NCBI RefSeq assembly: GCF_900112495.1
Contig: NZ_FOMA01000007.1
Span: forward strand, 124,001-188,000
Direction: 5' to 3'
DNA: 64,000 nt
Origin: Bacillus sp. OV322
GTDB taxonomy: Bacteria > Bacillota > Bacilli > Bacillales > DSM-1321
Under the pieces are notes generated by a model. The model ran no database searches. It had not been told where the DNA came from and saw nothing but the letters and a program-made list of their open reading frames with translations. Below are positions 32,331 through 41,300 of the stretch, piece by piece (position 1 is the stretch's first letter; every line of letters starts with the position of its first letter). Made by a program: the position numbers and the translations under genes.

Positions 32331-33041
32331 TTACTTTCTTCTGGCGAAATCGACAAATCTGAATTTATCCGGCCGATGGCGTGATTCCGTATACTGAAAA
32401 AGGCTTGTATCATCTAAGTAGACGAAGTTTTTTACCACAACGATATTATGAAAGCCCTCTAGATCAAGATAGCTGCGATCTTCTTCAGTCGGTGTTTCCA
32501 CAGTGATTTCTTTCTTGGCAAAACTGATTGTCAAACCAAGCTCTTCTTCTATATATTCATAAATGGAATTCTGGCATATAGCTTTATTCAAAACGGGAAC
32601 CATTTTCTTTACAATAAAATCTTTATCGAAAATAACCCGTTCTTTATCTATTTCCCGAACACGGTGAATTTCCCAGGCCGTATCCTCTATGGAAAGCTTT
32701 AATTGCTCCTTCAAGCTTTCATCAGGAAAAATCTCCTGCAGGATTTCCACATGCGTTTTAGCCCGGTGACCCATTCTTTTGGAAAGTTCCTTAAAACTGA
32801 CCAGTCCTGAGATTGGAAAGGCAAATTTCTTCACATCCAGTACAATGGATCCCTTCCCTTGAACTTTATGAATATATCCGTCTTCAGAAAGGATTTTAAG
32901 GGCTTTCCTGATTGTTTCTCTTGATGTTTGAAAGGTATCAGCCAAGTCATTCTCAGAGGGAAGGAGCGAGCCTGCAGGCAGAGTTCCTTCCTGGATCTGA
33001 TTTGATATATCCTCATATATTTTCATGAATTTATTCATCAT
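32331..33041 (-). CDS. treR: Trehalose operon repressor (GntR family)
   Basis: A 236-aa regulator: N-terminal winged helix (LLPSENDLADTFQTSRETIR, KALKILSEDGYIHKVQGKGS) and C-terminal UTRA effector domain. It is the last gene of treP-treA-treR, the B. subtilis order. TreR binds TTGTATATACAA-like operators and is released by trehalose-6-phosphate; two matching sites lie before treP. It is 23 bp downstream of treA. Confidence 0.93.
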   Translation of the reverse strand: MMNKFMKIYEDISNQIQEGTLPAGSLLPSENDLADTFQTSRETIRKALKILSEDGYIHKVQGKGSIVLDVKKFAFPISGLVSFKELSKRMGHRAKTHVEILQEIFPDESLKEQLKLSIEDTAWEIHRVREIDKERVIFDKDFIVKKMVPVLNKAICQNSIYEYIEEELGLTISFAKKEITVETPTEEDRSYLDLEGFHNIVVVKNFVYLDDTSLFQYTESRHRPDKFRFVDFARRK

Positions 33042-33064
33042 CTAATATCACCCAGATAATCTTA

Positions 33065-34747
33065 TCACTTCTTCTTAAAATGATAAATGATAGATTCATA
33101 CGGACGGAATATCATTTCTTCTGCAATAGCGGGAGCATCTTTATAATTGGATAACAGGGTGGATGCTTCAAATGCATCAGATGTCCACTCCTTACCGATA
33201 GACAGCTTTGCCTCTTTAGAATAAAAGTTATTGATAACGAGCAAAACTTCATCTTTAGACTCCCGTTTATATACAAAAAGCTCGTTATGTTCCGGATAAA
33301 GAAGTTCAAAGCTTCCTTCTGTAATAATGTCATACTTCTTGCGGAGCTTTATTAATTTTTGGTAATGATAAAACACTGAATCAGGGTCAGCCAATGCTTT
33401 TTCGGCGTTTATTCTTTTATAAGATGAAGGTACAGGCATCCAGGGAGTTCCTTCCGTAAATCCGCCATGCACTGAATCATTCCACTGTACCGGGGTTCTT
33501 GAATTGTCCCTTGATTTTTGCTTGATGATTTCCATTATACTTGCTTCAGGAAGTCCCTTTTCCTTCATAATTTCGTAATAATTAAGAGTTTCTACATCAC
33601 GATAATCTTTGATGTCATTAAAATGCGGATTGGCCATCCCGAACTCTTCTCCCTGGTAAATGTATGGAGTCCCCTGCAGCATGTGGATGGAAGTTGCCAG
33701 CATTTTAGCAGATTCAACAGGATAATTTTCATCGTCCCCAAATCTTGAAACAATCCTTGGCTGATCATGGTTGCACCAGAACAGCGCATTCCACCCTCCT
33801 CCTTCCTGCATTTTTGTCTGCCAGTTTGTGAGAATGCTTTTAAGTGCAGGAAAATCCAATTCCCCAAGTGCCCATTTCTCTCCATTTGGATAATCCACTT
33901 TCAAATGATGAAAGTTAAATGTCATGCTGAGCTCCCCGCTGGCAGGATTAGAATATCTGATGCAATCTTCAATGCTTGTAGAAGACATTTCACCAACTGT
34001 CATGCTGTCATATTTGGAAAGAACCTCCGTGTTCATTTCATGAAGAAACTCATGTACCCGCGGTCCGTCCGTGTAGAATTTCCTGCCGTCTCCAGGAGCA
34101 ATTGAACCATCATCATCCGGAAAATCCTGATCCTTTGAGATAAGGTTAATGACATCCAGCCGGAATCCGTCTATCCCTTTTCCAAACCAATAATGCATCA
34201 TATCATAAATTTCTTTTCTCACCTTTTTATTTTCCCAATTTAAATCAGCTTGTGTTACATCAAAAAGATGAAGGTAATATTGGCCAGTTTTCTCATCAAG
34301 CTCCCAGGCAGGACCGCCGAATTTCGATATCCAATTTGCGGGTTCCCTTCCATTCGCCGGGTCTTTCCAAATGTAATACTCCCGGTATGGATTGTCCTTT
34401 GACATCCTTGATTGCCTGAACCACTCATGATCTGTCGAGGTATGGTTAACCACTAGGTCCATGATTACCTTAATGCCCCTTCCATGTGCCTCGTTCAACA
34501 GGCATTCAAAATCCTCCATCGTTCCAAACTCCTCATGAATGGCATAATAATCGCTGATATCGTAGCCATTATCCCGCTGCGGTGATTCGTAGACCGGAGT
34601 CAGCCATATTACATCGATCCCGAGTGTTTTAAGGTAATCAAGTTTATCAATAATCCCTTTTATATCACCAACACCGCTGCCGGTTGTATCATTAAAGCTT
34701 TTTGGATAAATTTGATAAACTGCTGATTTTCTCCACCATTCTTTCAT
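33065..34747 (-). CDS. treA: Phospho-alpha-1,1-glucosidase (trehalose-6-phosphate hydrolase)
   Basis: GH13 enzyme splitting trehalose-6-phosphate into glucose and glucose-6-phosphate in the cytoplasm. GH13 motifs: region I DLVVNHTSTDHEWF, region II GFRLDVINLI with the nucleophile Asp, region III TVGEMS with the acid Glu, and region IV NHDQPR. About 560 aa from the ATG at 34747, which follows CAGGCGGTGG; an ATG seven codons earlier has no site. Cotranscribed with treP, with a small hairpin between. Confidence 0.94.
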   Translation of the reverse strand: MKEWWRKSAVYQIYPKSFNDTTGSGVGDIKGIIDKLDYLKTLGIDVIWLTPVYESPQRDNGYDISDYYAIHEEFGTMEDFECLLNEAHGRGIKVIMDLVVNHTSTDHEWFRQSRMSKDNPYREYYIWKDPANGREPANWISKFGGPAWELDEKTGQYYLHLFDVTQADLNWENKKVRKEIYDMMHYWFGKGIDGFRLDVINLISKDQDFPDDDGSIAPGDGRKFYTDGPRVHEFLHEMNTEVLSKYDSMTVGEMSSTSIEDCIRYSNPASGELSMTFNFHHLKVDYPNGEKWALGELDFPALKSILTNWQTKMQEGGGWNALFWCNHDQPRIVSRFGDDENYPVESAKMLATSIHMLQGTPYIYQGEEFGMANPHFNDIKDYRDVETLNYYEIMKEKGLPEASIMEIIKQKSRDNSRTPVQWNDSVHGGFTEGTPWMPVPSSYKRINAEKALADPDSVFYHYQKLIKLRKKYDIITEGSFELLYPEHNELFVYKRESKDEVLLVINNFYSKEAKLSIGKEWTSDAFEASTLLSNYKDAPAIAEEMIFRPYESIIYHFKKK

Positions 34748-34796
34748 TGTAAGCCACCGCCTGTTCAAAGTTATTTTCTGTATAGAATTTCAAACA

Positions 34797-34820
34797 CCAC
34801 AGAAAGAAACCTTTCTGTGG
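34797..34820 (-). other. Intercistronic hairpin treP-treA
   Basis: CCACAGAAAG pairs with CTTTCTGTGG around a 4-nt loop. No T-tract follows, so it is more likely an mRNA stability or attenuation element than a terminator. Confidence 0.55.
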
Positions 34821-34834
34821 CTTTAGTGAATGCC

Positions 34835-36262
34835 TTATGATATAGGTTTTTGATTTCTTCTCATTTTTGCATAGAAGAAGGTTATAACAAAAGGAACAAC
34901 AAGTGCAATCAGCATGCCGATTGCAAATGGGACCCATTTACTCGGTATAATTGAGAATATCCCCGGTAAGCCGCCTACTCCAATTGATGAGGCAATCGTA
35001 TGGTTGACGGTAATGAATGCCCCTGCCAGAGCTGAACCAGCCATTGCTGCAAAGAATGGAAAACGGTAACGGATATTAACACCAAACATGGCAGGCTCTG
35101 TTACGCCAAGATAGGCTGACACGGCTGATGGAAATGCTAATCCCTTCAGCTTTGGATCTTTGATAGCAAACATCAGGGCAAGAGCGGCAGAGCCCTGTGC
35201 AATATTTGATAGGGCTACAATCGGCCATAGGAATGTTCCTCCGGTGCTTCCGATCAGCTGCAAATCAACGGCCAGGAATGTATGATGCATGCCTGTAATA
35301 ACAAGCGGGGCATACAGTGCTCCATAAATCAAACCTCCAAGCAATGGAATATGAGAGAAAATTCCCGTAAACACAGATGTGATTCCATTAGCAATTGCAA
35401 ATGTAACCGGTCCAATAACGATAAAGGATAAAAATCCTGTAACGAGCAGAGCAATTGGTGCCACTAATAAAAGCTTGAATGCGTCGGGAATTCTTTTGCT
35501 AAGGAATATTTCAATCTTCGCCAGCACAAAGGAAGCAATCAATATAGGAAGTACCTGTCCTTGATATCCAACTTTGTCGATAGTGAGACCAAATAAATGC
35601 CAAGTAGGGATTTTGCCTGCAGCTTTTGCTTCAGCGTATCCCCATGCATTAAGCAAATCAGGATGAACCAGCATTAAACCAAGGACAATCCCAAGCAGCG
35701 GGCTTCCCCCAAAACGTTTAAGCGCAGACCAGCCAATAAGGGCAGGCAAAAAAGTAAACGCTGTATTTGCAATCAAATTGATAATCCCTGCGAAGTCCTT
35801 CCACTGTGTGTAGACATCTACAATGGATTTTGTATCAAAAAAGATCCCCTTATTAGTCAGAATGTTATTAATCCCCATCAGCAAACCTGCCGTTACGATT
35901 GCAGGCAGAATTGGAATGAAAATATCTGCAAGGGTTTTTATTGCACGCTGAAGCGGATTCAGGTTTTTTTCAGCTGCCGCTTTTGTTTCTTCTTTAGAGG
36001 ATGATCCGATTCCAGTTGCATCTACCATTTCCTTATATACTTCGTTGACCGTCCCCTGCCCGACGACTACCTGAAACTGGCCATTGGCAGAAAAAGAGCC
36101 TTTAACGGCATCAACTTGTTCCAGTTTCTCTTTATCCACTTTGCTTTCGTCATTTAATGCAAAACGCAGGCGCGTTACACAATGTGTAGCGGAAGCGATA
36201 TTTTCCTTCCCTCCGATTGCTTCTACAATCTCGGCGGCCGTTTGATGATAATTCTTAGACAT
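34835..36262 (-). CDS. treP: PTS trehalose-specific EIIBC component
   Basis: Takes up and phosphorylates trehalose. Residues 1-85 form the EIIB domain with the phospho-Cys at residue 28 (SATHCVTRLRFAL); the rest (475 aa in total) is the EIIC membrane domain with about ten helices and LGVTEPAMFGVNIRYRFPF, the sugar-site region of the glucose/sucrose family. No EIIA domain, so a shared EIIA must serve it. First gene of the operon, behind TreR operators and a CcpA cre site. Confidence 0.95.
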   Translation of the reverse strand: MSKNYHQTAAEIVEAIGGKENIASATHCVTRLRFALNDESKVDKEKLEQVDAVKGSFSANGQFQVVVGQGTVNEVYKEMVDATGIGSSSKEETKAAAEKNLNPLQRAIKTLADIFIPILPAIVTAGLLMGINNILTNKGIFFDTKSIVDVYTQWKDFAGIINLIANTAFTFLPALIGWSALKRFGGSPLLGIVLGLMLVHPDLLNAWGYAEAKAAGKIPTWHLFGLTIDKVGYQGQVLPILIASFVLAKIEIFLSKRIPDAFKLLLVAPIALLVTGFLSFIVIGPVTFAIANGITSVFTGIFSHIPLLGGLIYGALYAPLVITGMHHTFLAVDLQLIGSTGGTFLWPIVALSNIAQGSAALALMFAIKDPKLKGLAFPSAVSAYLGVTEPAMFGVNIRYRFPFFAAMAGSALAGAFITVNHTIASSIGVGGLPGIFSIIPSKWVPFAIGMLIALVVPFVITFFYAKMRRNQKPIS

Positions 36263-36277
36263 AAATCTTACCCCCCG

Positions 36278-36291
36278 TGTGAACGTTTACA
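36278..36291 (-). promoter_or_regulatory. CcpA cre site in the treP leader
   Basis: TGTGAACGTTTACA fits the relaxed cre consensus TGWNANCGNTNWCA at all positions. It lies between the tre promoter and the treP start, where CcpA would act as a roadblock under glucose. Confidence 0.82.
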
Positions 36292-36321
36292 ATCCGTCTT
36301 AAAATTTATTGGCAAATGAAC

Positions 36322-36333
36322 TTGTATATACAT
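36322..36333 (-). promoter_or_regulatory. TreR operator, downstream copy
   Basis: TTGTATATACAT, near-palindromic and nearly identical to the B. subtilis tre operator TTGTATATACAA. The same 12-mer occurs 32 bp away within the promoter. Confidence 0.85.
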
Positions 36334-36345
36334 GATTGCCTTTTC

Positions 36346-36374
36346 ATTCTAACTTGTATATACATATACGTCAA
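36346..36374 (-). promoter_or_regulatory. tre promoter with TreR operator in its spacer
   Basis: On the minus strand TTGACG, a 17-bp spacer, TAGAAT. The spacer contains the second operator (36354-36365), so TreR binding would exclude RNA polymerase. Confidence 0.82.
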
Positions 36375-36488
36375 GAGAAAAAGAAATCGTTTTCTTTGCA
36401 CTATAAGTACTTGGATATCATTTCTTTTTTATTGTTATCAGTAAAGGGTATAGTTAAAGCGGAGTGCCTTAAAAAGGAGGATATTACT

Positions 36489-37553
36489 TTGCTTGAAGAT
36501 TTACTGAAAAAATTAATCTCTATTGACAGTTCTACTAAAGAAGGTGCAAATGAAGCGGTCGAATATTGTTCACTTTGGCTTTCAGAGCAAGGCTTGCCTG
36601 TTAGCCAGTTTGAAAATAACGGCCATAAAATGCTCGTATGCAGCATAGGCTCCGGAGAAAAAACGCTCATATTCAATGGACACGTGGATGTGGTAAGCGG
36701 AAAGCCCAATCAATTCATTCCCGAGGTCCGGGAAGGCAGATTGTACGGGCGAGGCTCTGCAGATATGAAAGCGGGAGTTGCCGCGATGATGACCGCAGCA
36801 GCTGCCTTAAAGAATCATAAACTTGGGCTGAAGATTCAGCTGCAAATAGTATCTGATGAAGAAACTGGCGGATTTAATTGCTCAGGCTATCTGGCCAAAC
36901 AGGGCTATTTAGGCGACTTTGTCATTTGTGCGGAGCCGACACAGCTGGGGATCGCCCTGCAGGCAAAGGGCGTTATGCAAACCGATATTGAAATAAGCGG
37001 AAAACCTGCACACGGAAGCAGACCATGGGAGGGCATTAATGCCATCGAAAAGGCCTATGAGGTATACCAGCATATTCTCACCCTGCCTTTTACAAAGGAA
37101 AGAACCGAGCTTTACGATGGCCCATCTGTTAACCTGGCAAAAATAAAAGCTGGAGAAGTTTATAATAAGGTGCCTGACAAATGCATCATTGGCCTTGATA
37201 TCCGTTATCTTCCTTCACAGAATAAGGATGAAATCATCAGGCAGATCCAAAGCATTACAGACGGAAAAGTTTCGGTCCGGATGTTCAGCCAGCCTGTGAA
37301 AACAGAAGAAAACGATCCGTACATCTCCCTGCTCCGGCCTATAGTGGAAAAATACACCACTAAGGAAGCCAGGATTTTCGGCCAGCATGGTTCAGCAGAT
37401 ACCGTGTTTTATGCTGCTTTTGATATTCCTGCCATTGAATTTGGGCCAAGCGGCGCTGATTGGCATGGAGATGATGAATATGTTGTTCTTGAGTCTGTAG
37501 AACTCTATAAAAATATGCTCATTGACTTTGCCAGGGAGTTCGTACACTCCTGA
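36489..37553 (+). CDS. M20-family metallopeptidase (ArgE/DapE type)
   Basis: A 354-aa zinc-dependent amidohydrolase. Metal-site motifs: FNGHVDVVSG (His and Asp), YGRGSADMKAGVAAM, SDEETGG (catalytic and metal Glu) and CAEPTQL. The dimerisation domain has KPAHGSRPWEGINAIEKA. It belongs with acetylornithine deacetylases and succinyl-diaminopimelate desuccinylases, but substrate assignment in this family from sequence is unreliable. TTG start at 36489 behind AAGGAGG; the longer frame starting in the tre control region was rejected. Monocistronic, divergent from treP. Confidence 0.88.
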   Translation: MLEDLLKKLISIDSSTKEGANEAVEYCSLWLSEQGLPVSQFENNGHKMLVCSIGSGEKTLIFNGHVDVVSGKPNQFIPEVREGRLYGRGSADMKAGVAAMMTAAAALKNHKLGLKIQLQIVSDEETGGFNCSGYLAKQGYLGDFVICAEPTQLGIALQAKGVMQTDIEISGKPAHGSRPWEGINAIEKAYEVYQHILTLPFTKERTELYDGPSVNLAKIKAGEVYNKVPDKCIIGLDIRYLPSQNKDEIIRQIQSITDGKVSVRMFSQPVKTEENDPYISLLRPIVEKYTTKEARIFGQHGSADTVFYAAFDIPAIEFGPSGADWHGDDEYVVLESVELYKNMLIDFAREFVHS

Positions 37554-37573
37554 CAACTAGATTCATACATTTT

Positions 37574-37604
37574 AAAACCTCTCCGTGACGGGGAGGTTTT
37601 TTTA
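37574..37604 (+). terminator. Terminator after the M20 gene
   Basis: AAAACCTCTCC pairs with GGGGAGGTTTT around a 5-nt loop, then TTT. Confidence 0.88.
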
Positions 37605-37691
37605 CACATCATCAGCACATTGAAAATAGATATATTTGCTTATTCAATACTATACTGACATCAATAACCCAAACTAAAGGAGTATATAACA

Positions 37692-39236
37692 TTGAAAAAC
37701 AAGAATAAAAATTTAATGATGATATATTTGACTTCTTTTACCGTCCTTTTATCCATCATGGTTCATCTCATGCATCGAAAGTTCAGCTTCCTGGCTGATT
37801 ACACAGCACAAAATGGGTATGGATCATTCTCTCCTTCCATACATATCCTGCAGAATTCACTTCTCATAGTTCCAGTCATCCTGCTCGTATCTGTATTTGC
37901 CATCTACAAAAAACAGCCTTATCACCCGTCCCTGCAGCTTTTAATCATGCTGTGCCTCACCTTTAGCAGCATCAGCATTATAGCAGGAAGCGAAGGAATG
38001 ACCGAATATCATTTTAGCATTTTTATGGTGCTTGCGATGATCGCTTACTTTGAATCTATTAAGTTAATCCTGATCAGCACAGCCATCTTTGCCATCCAGC
38101 ATTTCACTGGATTTTTTCTATATCCTGAGCTTTTATGCGGTACAACAGATTATCATTTTTCGCTCCTGCTTGTTCACGCATTTTTCCTGATATTTTCATG
38201 CCTTGCAACCGTCCTGCTCATCCATTCAGGCAATAAATATGCACATGCAATGGAAGCCCAGAACAGGATCCATGAAAAAGCAAATAGACAGCTGCTCGAC
38301 AGCCTTATTCTCAGTTCATCACGCCTATTGGAATCAGTAAGCCAAATTTCCGTAACTTCCCAGGTTACCTCAAAATCAAGCAAGGAAATTGCAGTATCCA
38401 TTGAAGAAATGAATTCTGGCAGTGATGAACAGCTCGGCATCAGCACACAAAATGTACAATTGCTGAACAGCATGCTGCAAAAAGTCTCCCAAATCCGGGA
38501 AAATTCACAGCTTGTTAAAAAAACATCTCTTAAAACAAGTGAAGAAGCAAAAGCAGGACGTATCAAAGTCAATAATATGACAGGTCAGATGAACATAATT
38601 ACACGGAATATGTCTACATTGACGAACTCAGTCAGCCAATTAGAAAATAGGACACAGTATATAGAACGCGCCTTAAACACTTTATCGGGCATTTCAGACC
38701 AGACTAACATGCTTGCTTTGAACGCCTCTATTGAAGCAGCACGGGCAGGGAGCTATGGCAAGGGGTTTTCCGTGGTTGCAGATGAAGTCCGCAAATTGTC
38801 ACTTGAATCTGATAAGGCAGCAAAGGATATCAAGGAAATGATCTCTATGATTCATTCCGACATGAAAGAAGTAAAAAGTGATCTTGCGAAGGGCAATAGC
38901 GATCTTCAGACAGGGATATCATTAATCCTCGATACAGAGCAGGTATTTTCCCAAATTGCACAGGCCGCAGGAAGTACGGAAAGCCATGCAGAACATGCAG
39001 ATACCGTATTACAGGAAATGGTCAGTGAATCCAAGCATGTGTTTGAGTCTATCGAGCATGGCAGCCATATAACAAGAGACGCACTTTTAAAAAGCAGCCA
39101 TATTACTGCTGCAGCCCAAGACCAATTAAATACTGTGGAGGCACTGAATATTATAACCGGCTCACTGTCTTCTCTTTCACTGCAAATGAATTCTATTATT
39201 GAAGATATAGATGTAAGAATTGAACAAGAGGTATAA
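37692..39236 (+). CDS. Chemoreceptor-like protein with six-helix membrane domain and MCP signalling domain
   Basis: A 514-aa protein. Residues 1 to about 185 hold six hydrophobic helices and no extracytoplasmic domain. Then comes a coiled coil and an MCP signalling domain with the hairpin tip [20 protein letters not shown] and [20 protein letters not shown]. There is no HAMP domain. Several His residues lie in or next to membrane helices ([29 protein letters not shown]), suggesting a bound cofactor or intramembrane sensing. TTG start at 37692 behind AAAGGAG. It may signal to CheA or to a different partner. Confidence 0.85.
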   Translation: MKNKNKNLMMIYLTSFTVLLSIMVHLMHRKFSFLADYTAQNGYGSFSPSIHILQNSLLIVPVILLVSVFAIYKKQPYHPSLQLLIMLCLTFSSISIIAGSEGMTEYHFSIFMVLAMIAYFESIKLILISTAIFAIQHFTGFFLYPELLCGTTDYHFSLLLVHAFFLIFSCLATVLLIHSGNKYAHAMEAQNRIHEKANRQLLDSLILSSSRLLESVSQISVTSQVTSKSSKEIAVSIEEMNSGSDEQLGISTQNVQLLNSMLQKVSQIRENSQLVKKTSLKTSEEAKAGRIKVNNMTGQMNIITRNMSTLTNSVSQLENRTQYIERALNTLSGISDQTNMLALNASIEAARAGSYGKGFSVVADEVRKLSLESDKAAKDIKEMISMIHSDMKEVKSDLAKGNSDLQTGISLILDTEQVFSQIAQAAGSTESHAEHADTVLQEMVSESKHVFESIEHGSHITRDALLKSSHITAAAQDQLNTVEALNIITGSLSSLSLQMNSIIEDIDVRIEQEV

Positions 39237-39295
39237 TTTCAGAAAGCTTCAGGCAAACGCCGGGGCTTTGTTTGATGTGTCAAGCAGATTTCGCG
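39237..39295. other. Intergenic sequence with weak hairpin
   Basis: AAAGC... GGGGCTTTG at 39243-39270 could be a poor terminator for the chemoreceptor-like gene. No strong T-tract. Confidence 0.3.
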
Positions 39296-39328
39296 TAATA
39301 TTCACGGGAATTTTTCCCGGTGATATTA
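39296..39328. repeat. Hairpin before the LysM-3D gene
   Basis: TAATATTCACGGGAA and TTCCCGGTGATATTA pair at 13 of 15 positions around a 3-nt loop. No T-run follows. It may be a terminator remnant or regulatory structure in the 269-bp leader region of the wall-protein gene. Confidence 0.45.
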
Positions 39329-39505
39329 GCAAAAAACCTCATTTTATGCATAAAGATGATTTTAAAGATACATAGTTTTCCATATATTACAGTTTTTAAA
39401 CCTAAGTCTTTGTTTTGTAACAAAAATAGCAACCCATTGAAACATAATTGTCATATTAACCTGTTATGATAAGTTAACGATTTAGTACAAAGGAGATCAA
39501 AACGT

Positions 39506-40072
39506 TTGAAAAAACTACTATTATATATCACTGGCGCATGTTTCCTAGTATTCGGTTTTTCAGGAGTAGCTTCAGCAAATACATATCATGTAAAAAAAGG
39601 AGATACACTTTGGAAGATTGCACATAACCATAAAGTATCTGTCAGCCAGCTTAAAAGCTGGAATAAGCTTTCGAAAGACATCATCAAACCAAACCAGGTT
39701 CTGCAGGTATCACCTAAATCAGGCACAAAGGCAAAAACGGTAAAAAAACCGACAGCAAAAAAGGCTGTTAAGGCCGCAGCCTACAAAACCATCACAGTCA
39801 GGGCTACTGCTTATACCGCAACATGCCGCGGCTGCAGCGGCATTACATCAACTGGATTGAATTTAAAGAAGAACCCTTCCATTAAAGCAATATCTGTTGA
39901 TCCTAGGGTCATTCCTCTTGGTTCCAAAGTATATGTTGAAGGATACGGGTACGCAGTCGCAGCAGATAAAGGCAGCTCAATAAAAGGCAACAAAATTGAT
40001 ATCTTTGTCTCTTCAAAGTCAAAAGCAATTCAATGGGGCGTTAAATACGTTAAAGTAAAAGTTTATCGTTAA
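39506..40072 (+). CDS. Secreted LysM + 3D-domain cell-wall protein (YocH-like)
   Basis: A 188-aa secreted protein. Signal peptide (KKLLLYITGACFLVFGFSGV) ending near ASA-N; one LysM domain (YHVKKGDTLWKIAHNHKVSV, to about residue 70); a Lys/Ala linker; C-terminal 3D domain with the three Asp in ISVDPRVIPLGSKVYVEG, AVAADKGSSIKGNKIDIFV. Such proteins (B. subtilis YocH, YabE/Rpf group) bind or cut peptidoglycan as lytic transglycosylases. TTG start at 39506 behind AAAGGAG. Monocistronic. Confidence 0.92.
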   Translation: MKKLLLYITGACFLVFGFSGVASANTYHVKKGDTLWKIAHNHKVSVSQLKSWNKLSKDIIKPNQVLQVSPKSGTKAKTVKKPTAKKAVKAAAYKTITVRATAYTATCRGCSGITSTGLNLKKNPSIKAISVDPRVIPLGSKVYVEGYGYAVAADKGSSIKGNKIDIFVSSKSKAIQWGVKYVKVKVYR

Positions 40073-40077
40073 AGTAA

Positions 40078-40110
40078 AAAGCCGGGCTTAACAGTAGCCC
40101 GGCTTTTTTT
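40078..40110 (+). terminator. Terminator after the LysM-3D gene
   Basis: AAAGCCGGGCT pairs with AGCCCGGCTTT around a short loop and is followed by TTTTT. Confidence 0.92.
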
Positions 40111-40198
40111 CGGGTAAATAAGTTTTTACATTTTTCTTAATTTTGTTAAAATTAAACTGGGCTGTTATAGCCAAATTAAAGGATGAGAGGTGCTTACT

Positions 40199-41110
40199 TT
40201 GAATATTGCCGTATTGGGAGCCGGGGCATTAGGAGCTTATTATGGGGCCAGGCTGCAGGCTGCCGGCCAGAATGTAACTTTTTTAGTCAGGCAAAAACGG
40301 GCACAGCAGCTTTCTGAACATGGATTGTATATAACCAGCACGCATGGAAACTATGTTTTTAACAATCTGCAATTTACAGAGAATGTACAGGATATCGAAA
40401 TGCCTGATTTGGTCATCGTTGCCTTGAAAGGCTACCATTTAAAGGCCGCTCTCCCCTCGTTAAAAGCTCTCGCAGAAAAAGGCGCTAAGATTCTTCCGCT
40501 TTTAAACGGGATCGAGCATATTTCTATTCTCCAAGCTGAGCTGCAGGAAGAAGCTGTCTTGGGCGGCAGCGCATACATCATCGCTACTTTGGATGAGAAA
40601 GGCCACGTTGTTCATACCAGCAGCCAGCACGATCTCGTATTTGGCCCTCTGCATCACTCACAGAACGAAATATGCCGCGAGCTGGATTCTATTTTAACAG
40701 GGGCCAATCTCAATGGAAAGCTCACTGACAGCATCTTAGATGAAATGTGGAACAAATATATGTTTATTACAGCGTTTTCTGGAGTGACTACTGCGTTAAA
40801 TCTTCCAATTGGCACCATTCGAAAATATCCCGAAACCTTTGAACTGCTAACAAGGGTCCTGGAAGAAATGCGTTCTCTTGCTGAAGCAAACGGCATCTCC
40901 ATCAGCAGCGATAAAGTCGGGCAGGCCCTCGAACAATTTAGGAGACTTCCAGATGGGGCCACCTCCTCTATGCATCAAGACAGAAGAAAATGGCTGACTC
41001 TTGAATTGGAACATATCCAGGGAGGGGCATTGAGGCTCGCGGAAAGAACGGGCATCAGACTTCCTGTCACAGAAATTTTATATAGCATCATCAAGCCTTT
41101 TGAAAATTAA
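40199..41110 (+). CDS. panE: 2-dehydropantoate 2-reductase
   Basis: A 303-aa ketopantoate reductase of pantothenate/CoA synthesis. Rossmann start NIAVLGAGALGAYYGARLQA, active-site Lys in VIVALKGYHLKAALPSL, LNGIEHISILQ and the C-terminal catalytic block MWNKYMFITAFSGVTTALN. TTG start at 40199, six bases behind GAGAGGTG; an in-frame GTG nine bases earlier is part of the binding site. Family members also include other 2-ketoacid reductases, so the pathway is likely but unproven. No other pan genes adjacent. Confidence 0.88.
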   Translation: MNIAVLGAGALGAYYGARLQAAGQNVTFLVRQKRAQQLSEHGLYITSTHGNYVFNNLQFTENVQDIEMPDLVIVALKGYHLKAALPSLKALAEKGAKILPLLNGIEHISILQAELQEEAVLGGSAYIIATLDEKGHVVHTSSQHDLVFGPLHHSQNEICRELDSILTGANLNGKLTDSILDEMWNKYMFITAFSGVTTALNLPIGTIRKYPETFELLTRVLEEMRSLAEANGISISSDKVGQALEQFRRLPDGATSSMHQDRRKWLTLELEHIQGGALRLAERTGIRLPVTEILYSIIKPFEN

Positions 41111-41300
41111 GGACCTGATCGCGTCGGTGACTGAACACCTTTCCATTTCTGAGATTGAAACTAGATTGATTGCTGTCTTGCTATCATAAAAAACACCCGT
41201 TTCTATAAGATGGTTTTCATTAAACTAATAGGCCGAATTGGCAAGAAAATTCTATTAGATTCTGTTAAATTTAAAGCTAAAGGACTTGGGGCGAGGATGA
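41111..41300. other. Spacer before the split deaminase
   Basis: No coding frame or strong hairpin recognised. It should hold the promoter of the deaminase gene. Confidence 0.4.

Noticed and set aside
36336-36488. N-terminal extension of the M20 protein
   Set aside because: It overlaps the tre promoter and operators; the TTG at 36489 has AAGGAGG before it.
39440-39505. WalR box upstream of the LysM-3D gene
   Set aside because: TGTCAT and TGTTAT are 7 bp apart; the WalR direct repeat needs 5 bp.
39237-39505. c-di-AMP (ydaO) riboswitch before the LysM-3D gene
   Set aside because: The conserved ydaO blocks are not present; only a simple hairpin is seen.
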